A DNA stretch of 64,000 nucleotides from JBBDNV01 sp040877415 (lineage in GTDB: Bacteria > Planctomycetota > Planctomycetia > Pirellulales > PALSA-1355). The DNA is taken from contig JBBDNV010000144.1 of the NCBI GenBank assembly GCA_040877415.1, positions 8,995-72,994 on the forward strand, given 5' to 3'. Below the pieces are notes generated by a model, which made no database searches, was not told the DNA's origin, and saw nothing but the letters and a program-made list of their open reading frames with translations. Of the stretch, positions 28,195 through 36,939 are shown in pieces (within the stretch, counting starts at the first letter, position 1; each line of letters opens with the position of its first letter). A program made the position numbers and the translations under genes.

Positions 28195-28977
28195 TCAGAA
28201 GTCGGCGGCCGCTCGCCGGCGCCGCGTTCTTGTCAGGGGCAAAACGACCGCGACTAGGGTTCCTTTGCCGGGAGCGCTGTGGATCGAAGCCGATCCGCCG
28301 GCCAACCGCGCGCGTTCTTTGAGCCCTTCCAGTCCGAAGTGCCCTTTGCCGACCGCGTCGGGATCGAATCCGACGCCCGAGTCGCGCACTTCGACACGGA
28401 CCGTGCGGCCCCGCTGGGAGATTTTTACTTCTCCCTCCCGCGATTGGCTGTGACGCGCGAGATTCGCGAGCGATTCCTGCACGATGCGGAACAAGGTCGA
28501 TTCCAATTCGGGCGCCAGCCGCCTGGCTTTCATCGAATGCGTGAAGCGAATCGCCAGGCCGCGGCCATTGAACTCATTGACGAGATACTCGATACCTCCG
28601 GCGATTCCCTGTTCGTCGATGATGAGGGGGCGCAGGCCGCTGATCATGCGCCGCGCTTCATCGATGCACTTTCGCAGCAGCGTGCGGGCTTGTTCGAGCC
28701 GCCGGGCGTTTTCGCCCTTCGCGCCGCCGTGATTCGCGTGCATCGCGTCGAGGAACATCAGCGCGCCGATGACGTCTTGCAGGATCGTGTCGTGGATCTC
28801 GTAGGCCACGAGCTTGCGGTCTCGCTCTTGCGCGGCCAGCGTTTGCTCCATGACGCGCCGTTCTCTCTGGAGCTCGGCGTTCTTGCTCGAGAGTTTCGCG
28901 GCGCGGACCGGGCGAGACCGGCCTGCGCCGGTTTTGCGCGTCTTGTCGCGCTTTTTGCCGCCTGAGGTTTCTTTCAT
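28195..28977 (-). CDS. Soluble sensor histidine kinase (HisKA_3/NarL-type)
   Basis: This 260-residue kinase has no membrane segment and no recognisable sensor domain. A basic, helical N-terminus leads to the HisKA_3 H-box YEIHDTILQDVIGAL (H62). The HATPase_c domain follows with RIVQESLANLARHSQ (N-box), VRDSGVGFDP and GHFGLEGLKERARLAGG. This class phosphorylates NarL/FixJ-type response regulators. None is encoded next to it, so it is an orphan. The ATG at 28977 (MKETSGGKKR) is chosen over an upstream in-frame codon. Confidence 0.85.
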   Translation of the reverse strand: MKETSGGKKRDKTRKTGAGRSRPVRAAKLSSKNAELQRERRVMEQTLAAQERDRKLVAYEIHDTILQDVIGALMFLDAMHANHGGAKGENARRLEQARTLLRKCIDEARRMISGLRPLIIDEQGIAGGIEYLVNEFNGRGLAIRFTHSMKARRLAPELESTLFRIVQESLANLARHSQSREGEVKISQRGRTVRVEVRDSGVGFDPDAVGKGHFGLEGLKERARLAGGSASIHSAPGKGTLVAVVLPLTRTRRRRAAADF

Positions 28978-29113
28978 CGATTGATCCGCACCGGGTGCAA
29001 GTCCGTGGTCTCGCAATCGACGCCACGCGCCAGTCCGGGCCCGCCTCCACGCGCGACTGCTTGAGCAATAGGAATTATACGTTGTGCATGGGAATTGTCG
29101 CGACGGCGCGCAG

Positions 29114-30301
29114 TCAAAGCTGCGCCACGAGCAGGCCCGTTAGTTCCTCGTCCGACAGGCTGCGCGGATTGCCGTTCATGCTGTTGCCGCGAGAATCTCG
29201 CACGAGATCGGGAATCTGGTCGGCGCGCACGCCGATCTGCGAGAGCCGGCGCGGCACGCCGATTCGCCGGCAGATTTCGTCGATGCGCTCGATCAGGGCA
29301 TCGGCGGCCGCCGCGTCCGGCACGTCGCCCAGCCCGAGCGCGCCGCGTGCCAGTTGCGCAAGCTCAGCCTGGCTGGCTTCGCGATTGGCCGCAAGCGCCA
29401 CCGGCAGCATCGTCGCGCAGGCCAGGCCGTGGCGCACGCCGCAATGAGCTCCCAGCGCGGCCGCCACGCCGTGCGCCATTCCCAATCCCGAGTTCGCCAG
29501 CGCCATGCCCGAGACGAGCGCCGCGTGAGCCATCGCCTCGCGCGCTGATCTCGAGCTTCCGTCTTCGACGGCTTCGACGATGGCCGGAAGCGCCAACCGC
29601 AGACCGCCGGCGGCCAAGGCCTGGGGAATCGGCCTGGCATTGCGGGAGATGTAGCTTTCGATCAACTGCGTGATCGCGTCCATGCCGGTCTCGGCGGTGA
29701 TGGACGGCGGCAGCGAAACGGTCAGTTGCGCGTCGGCGATCACCACGCGCGGAGTCATGCCGTCGCCGCGCAAGCTTTTTTTCACACTCGGCGAGTCGAC
29801 CGAGATGACGGCGTTTTTCGTGGCTTCGCTCCCGGTGCCGGCCGTGGTGGGGATGGCAATCACGCCGAGCGGGCGAGCGGTCAACTGCAATCCGCGTCCG
29901 ACGCCTTCCAGGTAGTCGCGCACCGTCGAGCCTTCGATGTTGGTCGCCATGGCGGCAGCGGCCTTGGCCAGGTCGATGGCCGAGCCGCCTCCCAGCGCGA
30001 TCAGCATATCGTCGTCTGCCGGCGCGAACTCGCGAATGCGCTCGGCCGCCGTGTCGACGTCGGCCACCGTGGGCTCAGCGGTAATGGTCGCCAGCTCGAC
30101 GGCTTCGACACCGTGTTCGCGCAGCACCTGGCGCAACTCGGCGGCCAGCCCGGCCTTTTCCAGCGTGCGCGAGCCGAGCACGATAAAGGCCCGTTTGCCC
30201 AAGCGGGCCGCCAGCGGGCCGACTTCTCGCCAACGTCCCCAACCGAACACGATCCGCTCGGGAGCGAGAAAATCGTAGTTGGTCGGCCAGGAAGGGCTCA
30301 T
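29114..30301 (-). CDS. Iron-containing alcohol dehydrogenase
   Basis: This is a group III metal-dependent alcohol dehydrogenase of 395 residues. The NAD(P)-binding part carries IALGGGSAIDLAKAAAAM and IPTTAGTGSEAT. Metal ligands are expected from VVIADAQL (Asp) and from GLGMAHGVAAALGAHCGVRHGLAC (His residues), which match the family. It is probably a cytoplasmic NAD(P)H-linked alcohol or aldehyde oxidoreductase; substrate unknown. It is transcribed divergently from 30466. It could cooperate with other sugar-acid enzymes in the window, but nothing in the sequence proves that. Confidence 0.88.
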   Translation of the reverse strand: MSPSWPTNYDFLAPERIVFGWGRWREVGPLAARLGKRAFIVLGSRTLEKAGLAAELRQVLREHGVEAVELATITAEPTVADVDTAAERIREFAPADDDMLIALGGGSAIDLAKAAAAMATNIEGSTVRDYLEGVGRGLQLTARPLGVIAIPTTAGTGSEATKNAVISVDSPSVKKSLRGDGMTPRVVIADAQLTVSLPPSITAETGMDAITQLIESYISRNARPIPQALAAGGLRLALPAIVEAVEDGSSRSAREAMAHAALVSGMALANSGLGMAHGVAAALGAHCGVRHGLACATMLPVALAANREASQAELAQLARGALGLGDVPDAAAADALIERIDEICRRIGVPRRLSQIGVRADQIPDLVRDSRGNSMNGNPRSLSDEELTGLLVAQL

Positions 30302-30408
30302 GTCGCACCGAGAAATCAGAAAATCTGCAAACCGGGCGCCCGGCGTGCAATGGTGCCTTGTATTATCTTCTTGGACGTCGCGCAGGCAACGGTCGGCCGG
30401 CCACGAAC

Positions 30409-30443
30409 AGCCCCGCGAAGCGGCCCTTCGCGCGAGGCTTTTT
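30409..30443 (+). terminator. Terminator-like hairpin upstream of the 30466 gene
   Basis: AGCC and GCGAAG (30409-30420) pair with CTTCGC and GGCT (30426-30439) across an internal loop, and a T-run follows. No gene ends here on the plus strand, so it might be an attenuator or simply a palindrome. Confidence 0.35.
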
Positions 30444-30465
30444 CCGGTGCTTTCGTTGAGCTAGG

Positions 30466-30879
30466 ATGAGCGGTATGAACGTTGAAAGCGCCCGGCGCGT
30501 AATGGAAACGACGTGCCCCGACACCGCCAACCAGTATCTTCGCTTCGGCTGGAAGCTGATCAACCAGTACGTCGTCGAAGCAACGGCCGACGCGCCGGCG
30601 ACGGTCAGGTACGTGCTGGCCAGCGTTCGCCGCCTCGACGATACAAGGCAAGTGGTGACGCTGACCGATCCGGCGGCGGTCAACGAATACTTGGAGCTCG
30701 GCTGGAAGCTGATCGACAAGCACGTCGCGGCTTCAACCGATCCCCAGCGGCGCGACGAAACGCTGCACTTCGTCCTGGCCTGGCAGAGCGACGACCAGCC
30801 CCAACGACCCGGCGCGGCGAGCGCGGCGGATCGGCCGCTCGAAGGGACCCTCGAAGCCGACGAGGAGCTTAGCCAGTGA
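30466..30879 (+). CDS. Hypothetical protein with duplicated YLxxGWKLI motif
   Basis: I know no named family for this 137-residue, probably cytoplasmic protein. It contains the same short segment twice: NQYLRFGWKLINQYV (about 23-37) and NEYLELGWKLIDKHV (about 75-89). Each is followed by a strand-like segment ending in a YVLAS or HFVLAW sequence, so the protein is probably a tandem of one small alpha/beta domain. The tail is acidic and Pro/Ala-rich. Either ATG 30466 or ATG 30475 may be the start. A TIM-barrel gene follows after 32 bases and could be co-transcribed. Confidence 0.65.
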   Translation: MSGMNVESARRVMETTCPDTANQYLRFGWKLINQYVVEATADAPATVRYVLASVRRLDDTRQVVTLTDPAAVNEYLELGWKLIDKHVAASTDPQRRDETLHFVLAWQSDDQPQRPGAASAADRPLEGTLEADEELSQ

Positions 30880-30911
30880 TCGGTACGGCACTTTCAAGCT
30901 GACGAGCCACC

Positions 30912-31862
30912 ATGCCCACCCGAGCTACGCGACGAGCCATGTTCAGCCACGCGATCACCGCCGCCGCGTCCGCGGCTCTGTTGGCCAAGACCGCGCCGGC
31001 GGAAGCCGCCGACCGGGCGGATGACGAACCGTTTGGATACTGCTTCAACACGAGCACGATTCGCGGACAAAAACTGCCGCTGGTCCGCGTGCTGGAAATC
31101 GCCGCCCGCGCCGGCTACCGCGGCGTCGAACCGTGGGTCGCCGAGCTCGACGAGTACGTCAAGACCGGCGGCTCGCTTGCGGACCTGCGCAAGCGGATCG
31201 CCGACCTGGGGCTTTCGGTCGAAAGCGTGATCGGGTTTGCCCACTGGGTCGTCGACGACGACGCCAAGCGCGCCCTGGGCCTGGAAGAAGCCCGCCGCGT
31301 GATGGGCATGACCGCCGAAATCGGCGGCACGCGATTGGCCGCGCCGCCGGCGGGCGTCTCGGACCACGACCGGCCCGATCTTTCGACGATCGCCGCGCGC
31401 TACAAAGCCTTGCTCGAGCTGGGCGACCGGCACGGCGTCGCGCCGCAGCTCGAACTGTGGGGCTTTTCGCCCGTGCTGGGCAAGCTCAGCGAAGTGACGT
31501 TCGTGGCTGTCGCGGCCGCCCACCCGCGCTCTTCGATCCTGCTCGATTCGTATCACCTGTACAAAGGCGGCTCCGACTTTGAAAGCTTGCGGATCGTGTC
31601 CGGCGGAGCGATGCACGTGTTTCACATCAACGACTATCCGGCCCATCCGCCACGCGCGGAGATCACCGACGCGGCGCGCGTCTTTCCCGGCGACGGCGTG
31701 GCTCCGCTGGGCACGCTGTTGGGCACGTTGCGCGACACCGGCTTTCGCGGCACGTTGTCGCTGGAACTGTTCAACCGCGAATACTGGAACCAGGACGCCC
31801 TGTACATCGCCCGCGCCGGATTTGAAAAAACCCGCGAGGCGGTGCAGAAGGCGCTGGGTTAA
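30912..31862 (+). CDS. Exported TIM-barrel protein (xylose isomerase-like/AP endonuclease 2 fold)
   Basis: This 316-residue protein has an N-terminal export signal with twin arginine (TRRAMFSHAITAAASAALLA) and a sugar phosphate isomerase/epimerase-type barrel. Family elements include LVRVLEIAARAGYRGVEPWV, LDSYHLYKGG (metal-site Asp/His region), MHVFHINDYP and LSLELFNREYWNQD (metal-site Glu). Members isomerise or epimerise sugars and need a divalent metal. Exported members are common in planctomycetes, with substrates mostly unknown. It probably shares a transcript with the preceding small gene. Confidence 0.85.
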   Translation: MPTRATRRAMFSHAITAAASAALLAKTAPAEAADRADDEPFGYCFNTSTIRGQKLPLVRVLEIAARAGYRGVEPWVAELDEYVKTGGSLADLRKRIADLGLSVESVIGFAHWVVDDDAKRALGLEEARRVMGMTAEIGGTRLAAPPAGVSDHDRPDLSTIAARYKALLELGDRHGVAPQLELWGFSPVLGKLSEVTFVAVAAAHPRSSILLDSYHLYKGGSDFESLRIVSGGAMHVFHINDYPAHPPRAEITDAARVFPGDGVAPLGTLLGTLRDTGFRGTLSLELFNREYWNQDALYIARAGFEKTREAVQKALG

Positions 31863-31912
31863 GCATTCCACACTGTGCCACGGCTGGGTGTGGAGCAGGA
31901 CTGGCGTGCAAC

Positions 31913-32524
31913 ATGGCAGACGATCCCGCAAGATTGATCGAGGCTTGGTTCGCTCAACACGCCGACGACGATGAATTCATCCGCGCGGAACCGCCGGCAT
32001 ACACCGCGTTCCCCCCGGGCGACGTCCCCGGAAAGTTCGTTTACGCCACGAAGCCGCATCCGGCGTTGCTGGCCCTTGACCAATGCGGCGAAAGTGCGCG
32101 GCTTGGAGTGATTGCGCCATCTCCCGGACTGCCGTTGGATTGCCACGTGGACTGGATGAGTCCGCTGGTCGCGGACCACGACCTATTGTTTCTGGGCGAC
32201 ATGGATCCGGTCGACCTGCTGATCTTTGCCTGGGTGCGCGCCAAGCTATCGCCCAAGCCTATTGTCTATCTTGGTGTCAGCGACGCCTATTTGTTGGCGT
32301 TAAATGTCTCGATCGCCAGGTCGTTTACTCTCCAATTCACCCCCTCGGAACAGGAGTCAATGTCGCTCCTGTCGACAGTCTTTCCCGACTATCGCGAAGT
32401 CGTCGGAGAGTCGTGCTCGCGCTTGTTGGAACAGGCCCGTAAGATTGAACTAGAAGCGGTCGTGAGTGCGTTGGGATCGCCCGCCGTGCTATTGCTGCCG
32501 GCTCTGGGGGACGATCATGCGTGA
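31913..32524 (+). CDS. Hypothetical protein with a possible Toprim-like GDMDP motif
   Basis: I do not recognise a family for this 203-residue cytoplasmic protein. Its most distinctive segment is LLFLGDMDPVDLLIFAWVRA. It resembles the second Toprim motif (hydrophobic strand, D-x-D-P, hydrophobic helix) of topoisomerase VI A subunits and JetD-like proteins. A strand IVYLGVSDAYLLAL follows. The resemblance is short and unproven. The gene overlaps the CPXCG gene by eight bases, so the two are probably made together. A signal peptide is absent. Confidence 0.7.
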   Translation: MADDPARLIEAWFAQHADDDEFIRAEPPAYTAFPPGDVPGKFVYATKPHPALLALDQCGESARLGVIAPSPGLPLDCHVDWMSPLVADHDLLFLGDMDPVDLLIFAWVRAKLSPKPIVYLGVSDAYLLALNVSIARSFTLQFTPSEQESMSLLSTVFPDYREVVGESCSRLLEQARKIELEAVVSALGSPAVLLLPALGDDHA

Positions 32525-32699
32525 GGAAGCCTCGTACATTTGCGACTCGTGCGGCGAGGAGATCGTCATTCCCATCGATCCTTCGGCCGGCGCCTGCCAG
32601 CAATACGTCGAGGATTGTCCGGTCTGCTGCCATCCTAACGTTTTGTGGATCGAGCTCGACGCCTCGGGCGACGTCCACATCCGCAGCGAGCACGAATGA
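32517..32699 (+). CDS. CPXCG-type cysteine-rich small protein
   Basis: This 60-residue zinc-ribbon-like protein of the CPXCG family has paired cysteines in YICDSCGEEIVIPID and VEDCPVCCHPNVLWIEL, spaced as in the family (CxxC...CPxC). The family is found in proteobacteria and planctomycetes and has no assigned function. ATG 32517 lies inside the end of the preceding gene, whose TGA is at 32522-32524. A longer in-frame start at 32466 would lie wholly inside that gene and is rejected. Confidence 0.85.
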   Translation: MREEASYICDSCGEEIVIPIDPSAGACQQYVEDCPVCCHPNVLWIELDASGDVHIRSEHE

Positions 32700-32725
32700 C
32701 GAGTGGCGACAGCCGGCGGCGCGCA

Positions 32726-32757
32726 TACCAGCCCGAAGCGCCAGCGAGGGAGCGCCA
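32726..32757. repeat. Planctomycete-type intergenic repeat (AGCCCGAAGCGCCAGCGAGG)
   Basis: The sequence around AGCCCGAAGCGCCAGCGAGG sits in the gap between the CPXCG gene and the ABC transporter. From memory this motif is a frequent intergenic repeat of planctomycete genomes. Only one copy is present in this window, so repetition cannot be shown here. Confidence 0.45.
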
Positions 32758-32838
32758 CCGTTGAAATGCTAAACCGCAAGCGGCCGTGCAATGATGCTTT
32801 CGCGGAGCGCGGCCGGGTTTTTGTCGATACGCTCTAGC

Positions 32839-33528
32839 TTATACCGCCTCGGCGGGGACGTGGTGATCGAGAAGACCGTCGCGCATCCGCAGCGTGCGGT
32901 GGGCTCGGGCCGCGATCGCCGCCTCGTGAGTCACCAAGATGATCGTCTTGCCCGCCGCGTTGAGCGCTTCGAGAATCTGGATGATCTCCTCCCCCGTGGC
33001 CGAATCCAGGTTGCCGGTCGGTTCGTCGGCCAGGATCACACGCGGATTGTTCACCAGTGCCCGGGCAATGGCCACGCGCTGCTGCTGGCCGCCGGAAAGT
33101 TGATACGGCCGATGATCGAGACGATCGCCCAGGCCGACCATCTCGGCCGTTTCGAGGCAACGCGCGCGGGCTTCGCGCGAGACGTTGCCCTGGTAATAGA
33201 GCGGCAGCTCGATATTCTCGACCACCGTCAACTGCGCGATCAGGTTGTACGATTGGAAGATGAAGCCCAGGTAGCGGCTGCGGATGTCGGAAAGCTCGTT
33301 GTCGTCGAGCTCGGAGACGTCCTCGCCGGCGAGGATATATTGTCCCTTCGTGGCTCGATCCAAACAGCCCAGCAGATTCAAGAGCGTGCTTTTGCCCGAG
33401 CCGGAGGAGCCCATGATGGCCACGAAGTCGCCTTCGGGGAAATCGATCGACACGCCGCGCAGCGCCCGCACGGTAACGCCTCCCTTGAGGACGTAGTCCT
33501 TGTGCACGTCGATGACTCGGGCCGCCAT
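32839..33528 (-). CDS. ABC transporter ATP-binding protein (MacB/LolD type)
   Basis: This 229-residue ATPase has Walker A GSSGSGKST, Q-loop FIFQSYNLIAQLTVVEN, signature LSGGQQQRVAIARAL, Walker B VILADEPTGNLDS and switch His in VTHE. The GxLDRATKG and DxSELDDNELSDIRSRYLGFIFQ pattern is that of the MacB/LolD/FtsE subgroup, which drives mechanotransmission-type permeases rather than substrate import. It is the last gene of the efflux operon TolC-HlyD-permease-ATPase and follows the permease closely. GTG 33534 is an alternative start. Confidence 0.92.
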   Translation of the reverse strand: MAARVIDVHKDYVLKGGVTVRALRGVSIDFPEGDFVAIMGSSGSGKSTLLNLLGCLDRATKGQYILAGEDVSELDDNELSDIRSRYLGFIFQSYNLIAQLTVVENIELPLYYQGNVSREARARCLETAEMVGLGDRLDHRPYQLSGGQQQRVAIARALVNNPRVILADEPTGNLDSATGEEIIQILEALNAAGKTIILVTHEAAIAARAHRTLRMRDGLLDHHVPAEAV

Positions 33529-33564
33529 TTTCACGCGAAGTCAATCCTCAGCGCGGGTCAGGAA

Positions 33565-34890
33565 CTATTCGTGGCGCAACGCTTCGATGGGATCCATCTT
33601 GGCGGCGCGCTGCGCCGGGTAAAGGCCGAACACTACTCCCACGCCCACGGAGATCAGAAAGGCCGCAATGATCGACCAGGGCGCGATGCGGGGCTCCAAT
33701 TGCTGGATATTCGGCGGGAGCGAGGTCATGACGTCGGGAAATAACCGGCTCATCACGGCCCGCGTGCCCGTGATCGCCGGATGGCACAGGAAGCCGAAAA
33801 ACACTCCCAACAGGCCGCCGGTGGCCGAGAGCACGACCGTTTCGCTCAAGAACTGGGTCACGATGTCGCGCTGTTTGGCCCCCAGCGCACGGCGAATTCC
33901 AATCTCGCGCGTCCGCTCGGTGACGGTGGCCAGCATGATATTCATGATGCCGATGCCGCCCACCAGAAGCGCAATGCCGGCGATCAACACGAGCAGTAAA
34001 TTGAACATCATTTGCAGCACCTGGGCCTGCTGCAACAACTCCTTGGGAACGACGATCGCGTAGTCGACGACCGGGTGGAAACGCTGCAAAAGCTTGCGGA
34101 TGATCTCGGCCGTTTCGTCCACCTCTTCCAGCTCGCGAACCGTGACGGTCACCTGGCTCAGCTCGACCTGTTCCCCCTCGCGGCTGCCGGCGCGCGACGT
34201 GACGACCATGTCGCCGATACGATCTCTCAAGGTAGTGAGTGGAATGTAGACGTCGAAATTGAAATCCTGGGCCGCCATGCTGCCGCCGATGCCGGCCGAC
34301 GGCGTCCTGGATCGGGTTTGTCCGATGACCACGTAAAAAGCATCTTCGATTTGCAAAAACTCGCCCACCGGATCCTGATAGGGAAACAGGGCCCTGGCCG
34401 TTTCATCGCCGACGACGCACACGTTGACGGCGTCTTCCAAATCCTTGTCCGACAGGAACCGCCCCCGCGCCATGCGAAGATTGTTCATGTCCACGTATTT
34501 CGCGGTGCAGCCTACCAGGCGAACGTCGGTCACGTAGTCCAGGTAGCGCGCCTCGCGGGTGATCTCCCGCATCGGCACGGCCTGGGTCAGAGTCGGAACG
34601 TTGGCGACGATGCGCTCGTAGTCGTCTCGCAACAAGCCGTAGGCAATGACAAATCCGCCGCCGCGAGTGGCGTCGGCCGGCGGCTTGGTGCTGCGCACGA
34701 TGATGTTGTTGGCGCCCAGGTCCTTGATCTGCTGCTGGGCCTGGTAGCTGACGCCTTCGCCCATGGCCACCAGCCAAATGACCGCCGTCACTCCGATCAA
34801 AATGCCGAGAATCGCCAGGCCGGAGCGCAGCTTGTGCAAGAGCAAGCTCTTGAGTCCCAACCGGAGGGTTTGCCAGACTTTCGAGCCCAA
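33565..34890 (-). CDS. ABC transporter permease, MacB-like
   Basis: This permease of about 441 residues has the MacB/FtsX layout: one N-terminal membrane segment (SGLAILGILIGVTAVIWLVAMGEG), a large periplasmic MacB_PCD domain (QQIKDLGANNIIVRSTK, then ADATRGGGF) and three C-terminal membrane segments. The last of these are in FNLLLVLIAGIALLVGGIGIMNIML, TERTREIGIRRALGAKQRDI and the end region PAQRAAKMDPIEALRHE. With the ATPase and the HlyD protein it would form a tripartite exporter. No ATG fits. A TTG at 34890 (MGSKVWQTLRLGL) is chosen, while a TTG at 34929 is also open. Confidence 0.9.
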   Translation of the reverse strand: MGSKVWQTLRLGLKSLLLHKLRSGLAILGILIGVTAVIWLVAMGEGVSYQAQQQIKDLGANNIIVRSTKPPADATRGGGFVIAYGLLRDDYERIVANVPTLTQAVPMREITREARYLDYVTDVRLVGCTAKYVDMNNLRMARGRFLSDKDLEDAVNVCVVGDETARALFPYQDPVGEFLQIEDAFYVVIGQTRSRTPSAGIGGSMAAQDFNFDVYIPLTTLRDRIGDMVVTSRAGSREGEQVELSQVTVTVRELEEVDETAEIIRKLLQRFHPVVDYAIVVPKELLQQAQVLQMMFNLLLVLIAGIALLVGGIGIMNIMLATVTERTREIGIRRALGAKQRDIVTQFLSETVVLSATGGLLGVFFGFLCHPAITGTRAVMSRLFPDVMTSLPPNIQQLEPRIAPWSIIAAFLISVGVGVVFGLYPAQRAAKMDPIEALRHE

Positions 34891-34976
34891 ACGCCTAACC
34901 CTGTGAGTGGAAAAGTGTCGCGAGGGCAACGGACTCGCAATAGCGAAAGTCGCCCCGGGGCAAGCGTGAAGCGCGC

Positions 34977-36809
34977 TTACTCGCCGCCCTGCCGACTCGG
35001 CCCGCCGCCTCCGCCGGGTCCACCGGGCCCGCCGGGTCCGTCGCCCTGCCGCATCCTTTCCTGCATGAGACGGCGGATCTCCGCGATTTCCGCTGCGTCG
35101 ATGAATCCGTCGCTGTTGGAGTCCATGTCGCCGAAGCGGTCTTTCATGAAATCGGGGGCTTCTTCGCTGCTAATTTTTTTGTCGCCGTCTTTGTCGAGGG
35201 ACATCAAGTCGAAGTTGCCGCGCCCGCCGCGACCGGCCTGTTTGCCCCGGGCCTCGGCACGGTCGCCGGGCGGCGTCTGGAGATTGGGGAGGTCTGCCGG
35301 CCTGTCGCCGCCGAAACGTTTGACGACGTCGACCGATTCATCGCCCCGTTCGTCCACGCGCGCCTCGGCGATTCTCTCGCGCGGGTTGAGCAGCACGAGC
35401 TCGTCATCCCGTAGTCCCTTAGTGACCTGGATCCGCGTGTTGTTGCCCATCCCCAGCTCGACTTCGCGCTTTTCGACGGCGCCCGGACCACTGACCCAGC
35501 AATAGAACTTGCCCTTTTGCGCGACCAGCGCCTGCACCGGCACGCTGAGCACGTCTTTCAAGTTGCGCACCAGGATTTCAACCGCCGCCGTCATGCCCGG
35601 ACGCAGTCCGTTCGAATCGGTTTCGATCGCCACGATCGCCGCGTATTCCTTGACATTGCCGGAGAACCAGTTGCTCGGTTCTGGCTGGTTGGCCACGGAG
35701 GTGACGATCCCCTGGAATTCGCGATCTTGAACCTTGATCCGCGCGCGCATGCCGCGCTGCAGGCTGTCGATCTTCGATTCGTGGACCGTGCACTTGACCT
35801 GCATGTGGGACAAGTCGGGCAAGCGAATGAGGGTCTGGCGCTCGCGAATCAAGGCGCCTTCCTCGACCATGGCCGATTGCGAATTGCTGCGGCGCTCTTG
35901 TTGCTGATTGTTGTATACGACCATGCCGTCGGCCGGCGCCTTGATGACGCACTTTTCCAGTTCGACTTCGAGTTTCTTCAGGCGGTCCTGCTCCAGCTCG
36001 AAGGCCGCCTTTTCGGAGGCCATTTTGGCTTCGGACGAGTCACGCACGCTTTCCAGCCCGACCAGCGTCTTCGCCTTGGTGAACTTTTCCAGCACCGTGA
36101 TGGCCATCTCCGCCACTTGCAGATCGAGCTGAGAGCGCTCGACGGCAAACGCCTGGGCGTCGCGCTGCAGCGTCGTCACGTAGCCCTTGCGGTGCATGCG
36201 ATTGGTGAAATTCAGCGTGTTGCGGGCGCTTTCCAGGTTTTCCTTGGCGACGGTGGCCTGCACTTTGAGCGTCTGCAGTTGCTGGACGAACGTGCCCTCG
36301 ATGAATTCCTGCACGGAGATCTTGGCGGATTCGAAGTTTTTCTCGGCCTCGATCATCAGCGCCTTGGCTTTTTCGTAGGCGATTCTCTGCAGGTCGATCT
36401 TTTCCTGCAGGCCGGCCGCGTCGAGCCGCACCAGCTCGTCGCCCTTTTTCACTTCGGTGCCGTCGGGGATGATCCACAGGATCGTGCTGCCGCCCGCCAC
36501 CTCGCACTTGATGTCCGTATTGTGCGAGCTCTCCAACGTGCCGTCCTCGGTAATGGAGACAATCAGGTCGGCCTTGTGCGCCTTTTCCGTCAGGAAGTTG
36601 CCGGGAGCCGAGGTGTCGTTCAGCAAACGCGATCCCACCGTCGTGGCGATCAAGATCGCGGCCACGATCATCGCAAACCCGACGATCAGCCAGCGCGGAA
36701 TGCCGCGGCGACGTCGCCGGCGCGGAAGTTCGGGCTGGTTCGCCGCCCCGCTCACGACGGCGGCGAATTTGGACGGGTGCTGTATGTCTTCCCGGGTCGT
36801 GATGCTCAT
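34977..36809 (-). CDS. HlyD/MacA-type efflux adaptor with C-terminal EF-hands
   Basis: This 610-residue periplasmic adaptor has a basic N-terminal cytoplasmic segment, one membrane helix (about 40-60), a lipoyl/hairpin region with long coiled coils (about 130-300), and beta-barrel parts (MQVKCTVHESKIDSL, LSVPVQALVAQKGKFYCWV). Behind the usual adaptor it carries two EF-hand loops, DKDGDKKISSEE (539-550) and DSNSDGFIDAAE (563-574), and a Gly/Pro-rich tail. Calcium-binding loops on this family are uncommon. It lies between TolC and permease genes, 270 bases downstream of the TolC gene, with a large palindrome in between. Confidence 0.9.
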   Translation of the reverse strand: MSITTREDIQHPSKFAAVVSGAANQPELPRRRRRRGIPRWLIVGFAMIVAAILIATTVGSRLLNDTSAPGNFLTEKAHKADLIVSITEDGTLESSHNTDIKCEVAGGSTILWIIPDGTEVKKGDELVRLDAAGLQEKIDLQRIAYEKAKALMIEAEKNFESAKISVQEFIEGTFVQQLQTLKVQATVAKENLESARNTLNFTNRMHRKGYVTTLQRDAQAFAVERSQLDLQVAEMAITVLEKFTKAKTLVGLESVRDSSEAKMASEKAAFELEQDRLKKLEVELEKCVIKAPADGMVVYNNQQQERRSNSQSAMVEEGALIRERQTLIRLPDLSHMQVKCTVHESKIDSLQRGMRARIKVQDREFQGIVTSVANQPEPSNWFSGNVKEYAAIVAIETDSNGLRPGMTAAVEILVRNLKDVLSVPVQALVAQKGKFYCWVSGPGAVEKREVELGMGNNTRIQVTKGLRDDELVLLNPRERIAEARVDERGDESVDVVKRFGGDRPADLPNLQTPPGDRAEARGKQAGRGGRGNFDLMSLDKDGDKKISSEEAPDFMKDRFGDMDSNSDGFIDAAEIAEIRRLMQERMRQGDGPGGPGGPGGGGGPSRQGGE

Positions 36810-36939
36810 CGAGGAGCCCTGGTTGTGCCAACTTGGCGGGCGGGACGATTCAGGCAGGAACGCACGCGCGGAGTCTCGCGCCGCCGCGCTTTTTCATTCT
36901 CCCCTGTTTGGAGGCCGAATTCAAGTCAGGCTTGTCCGC

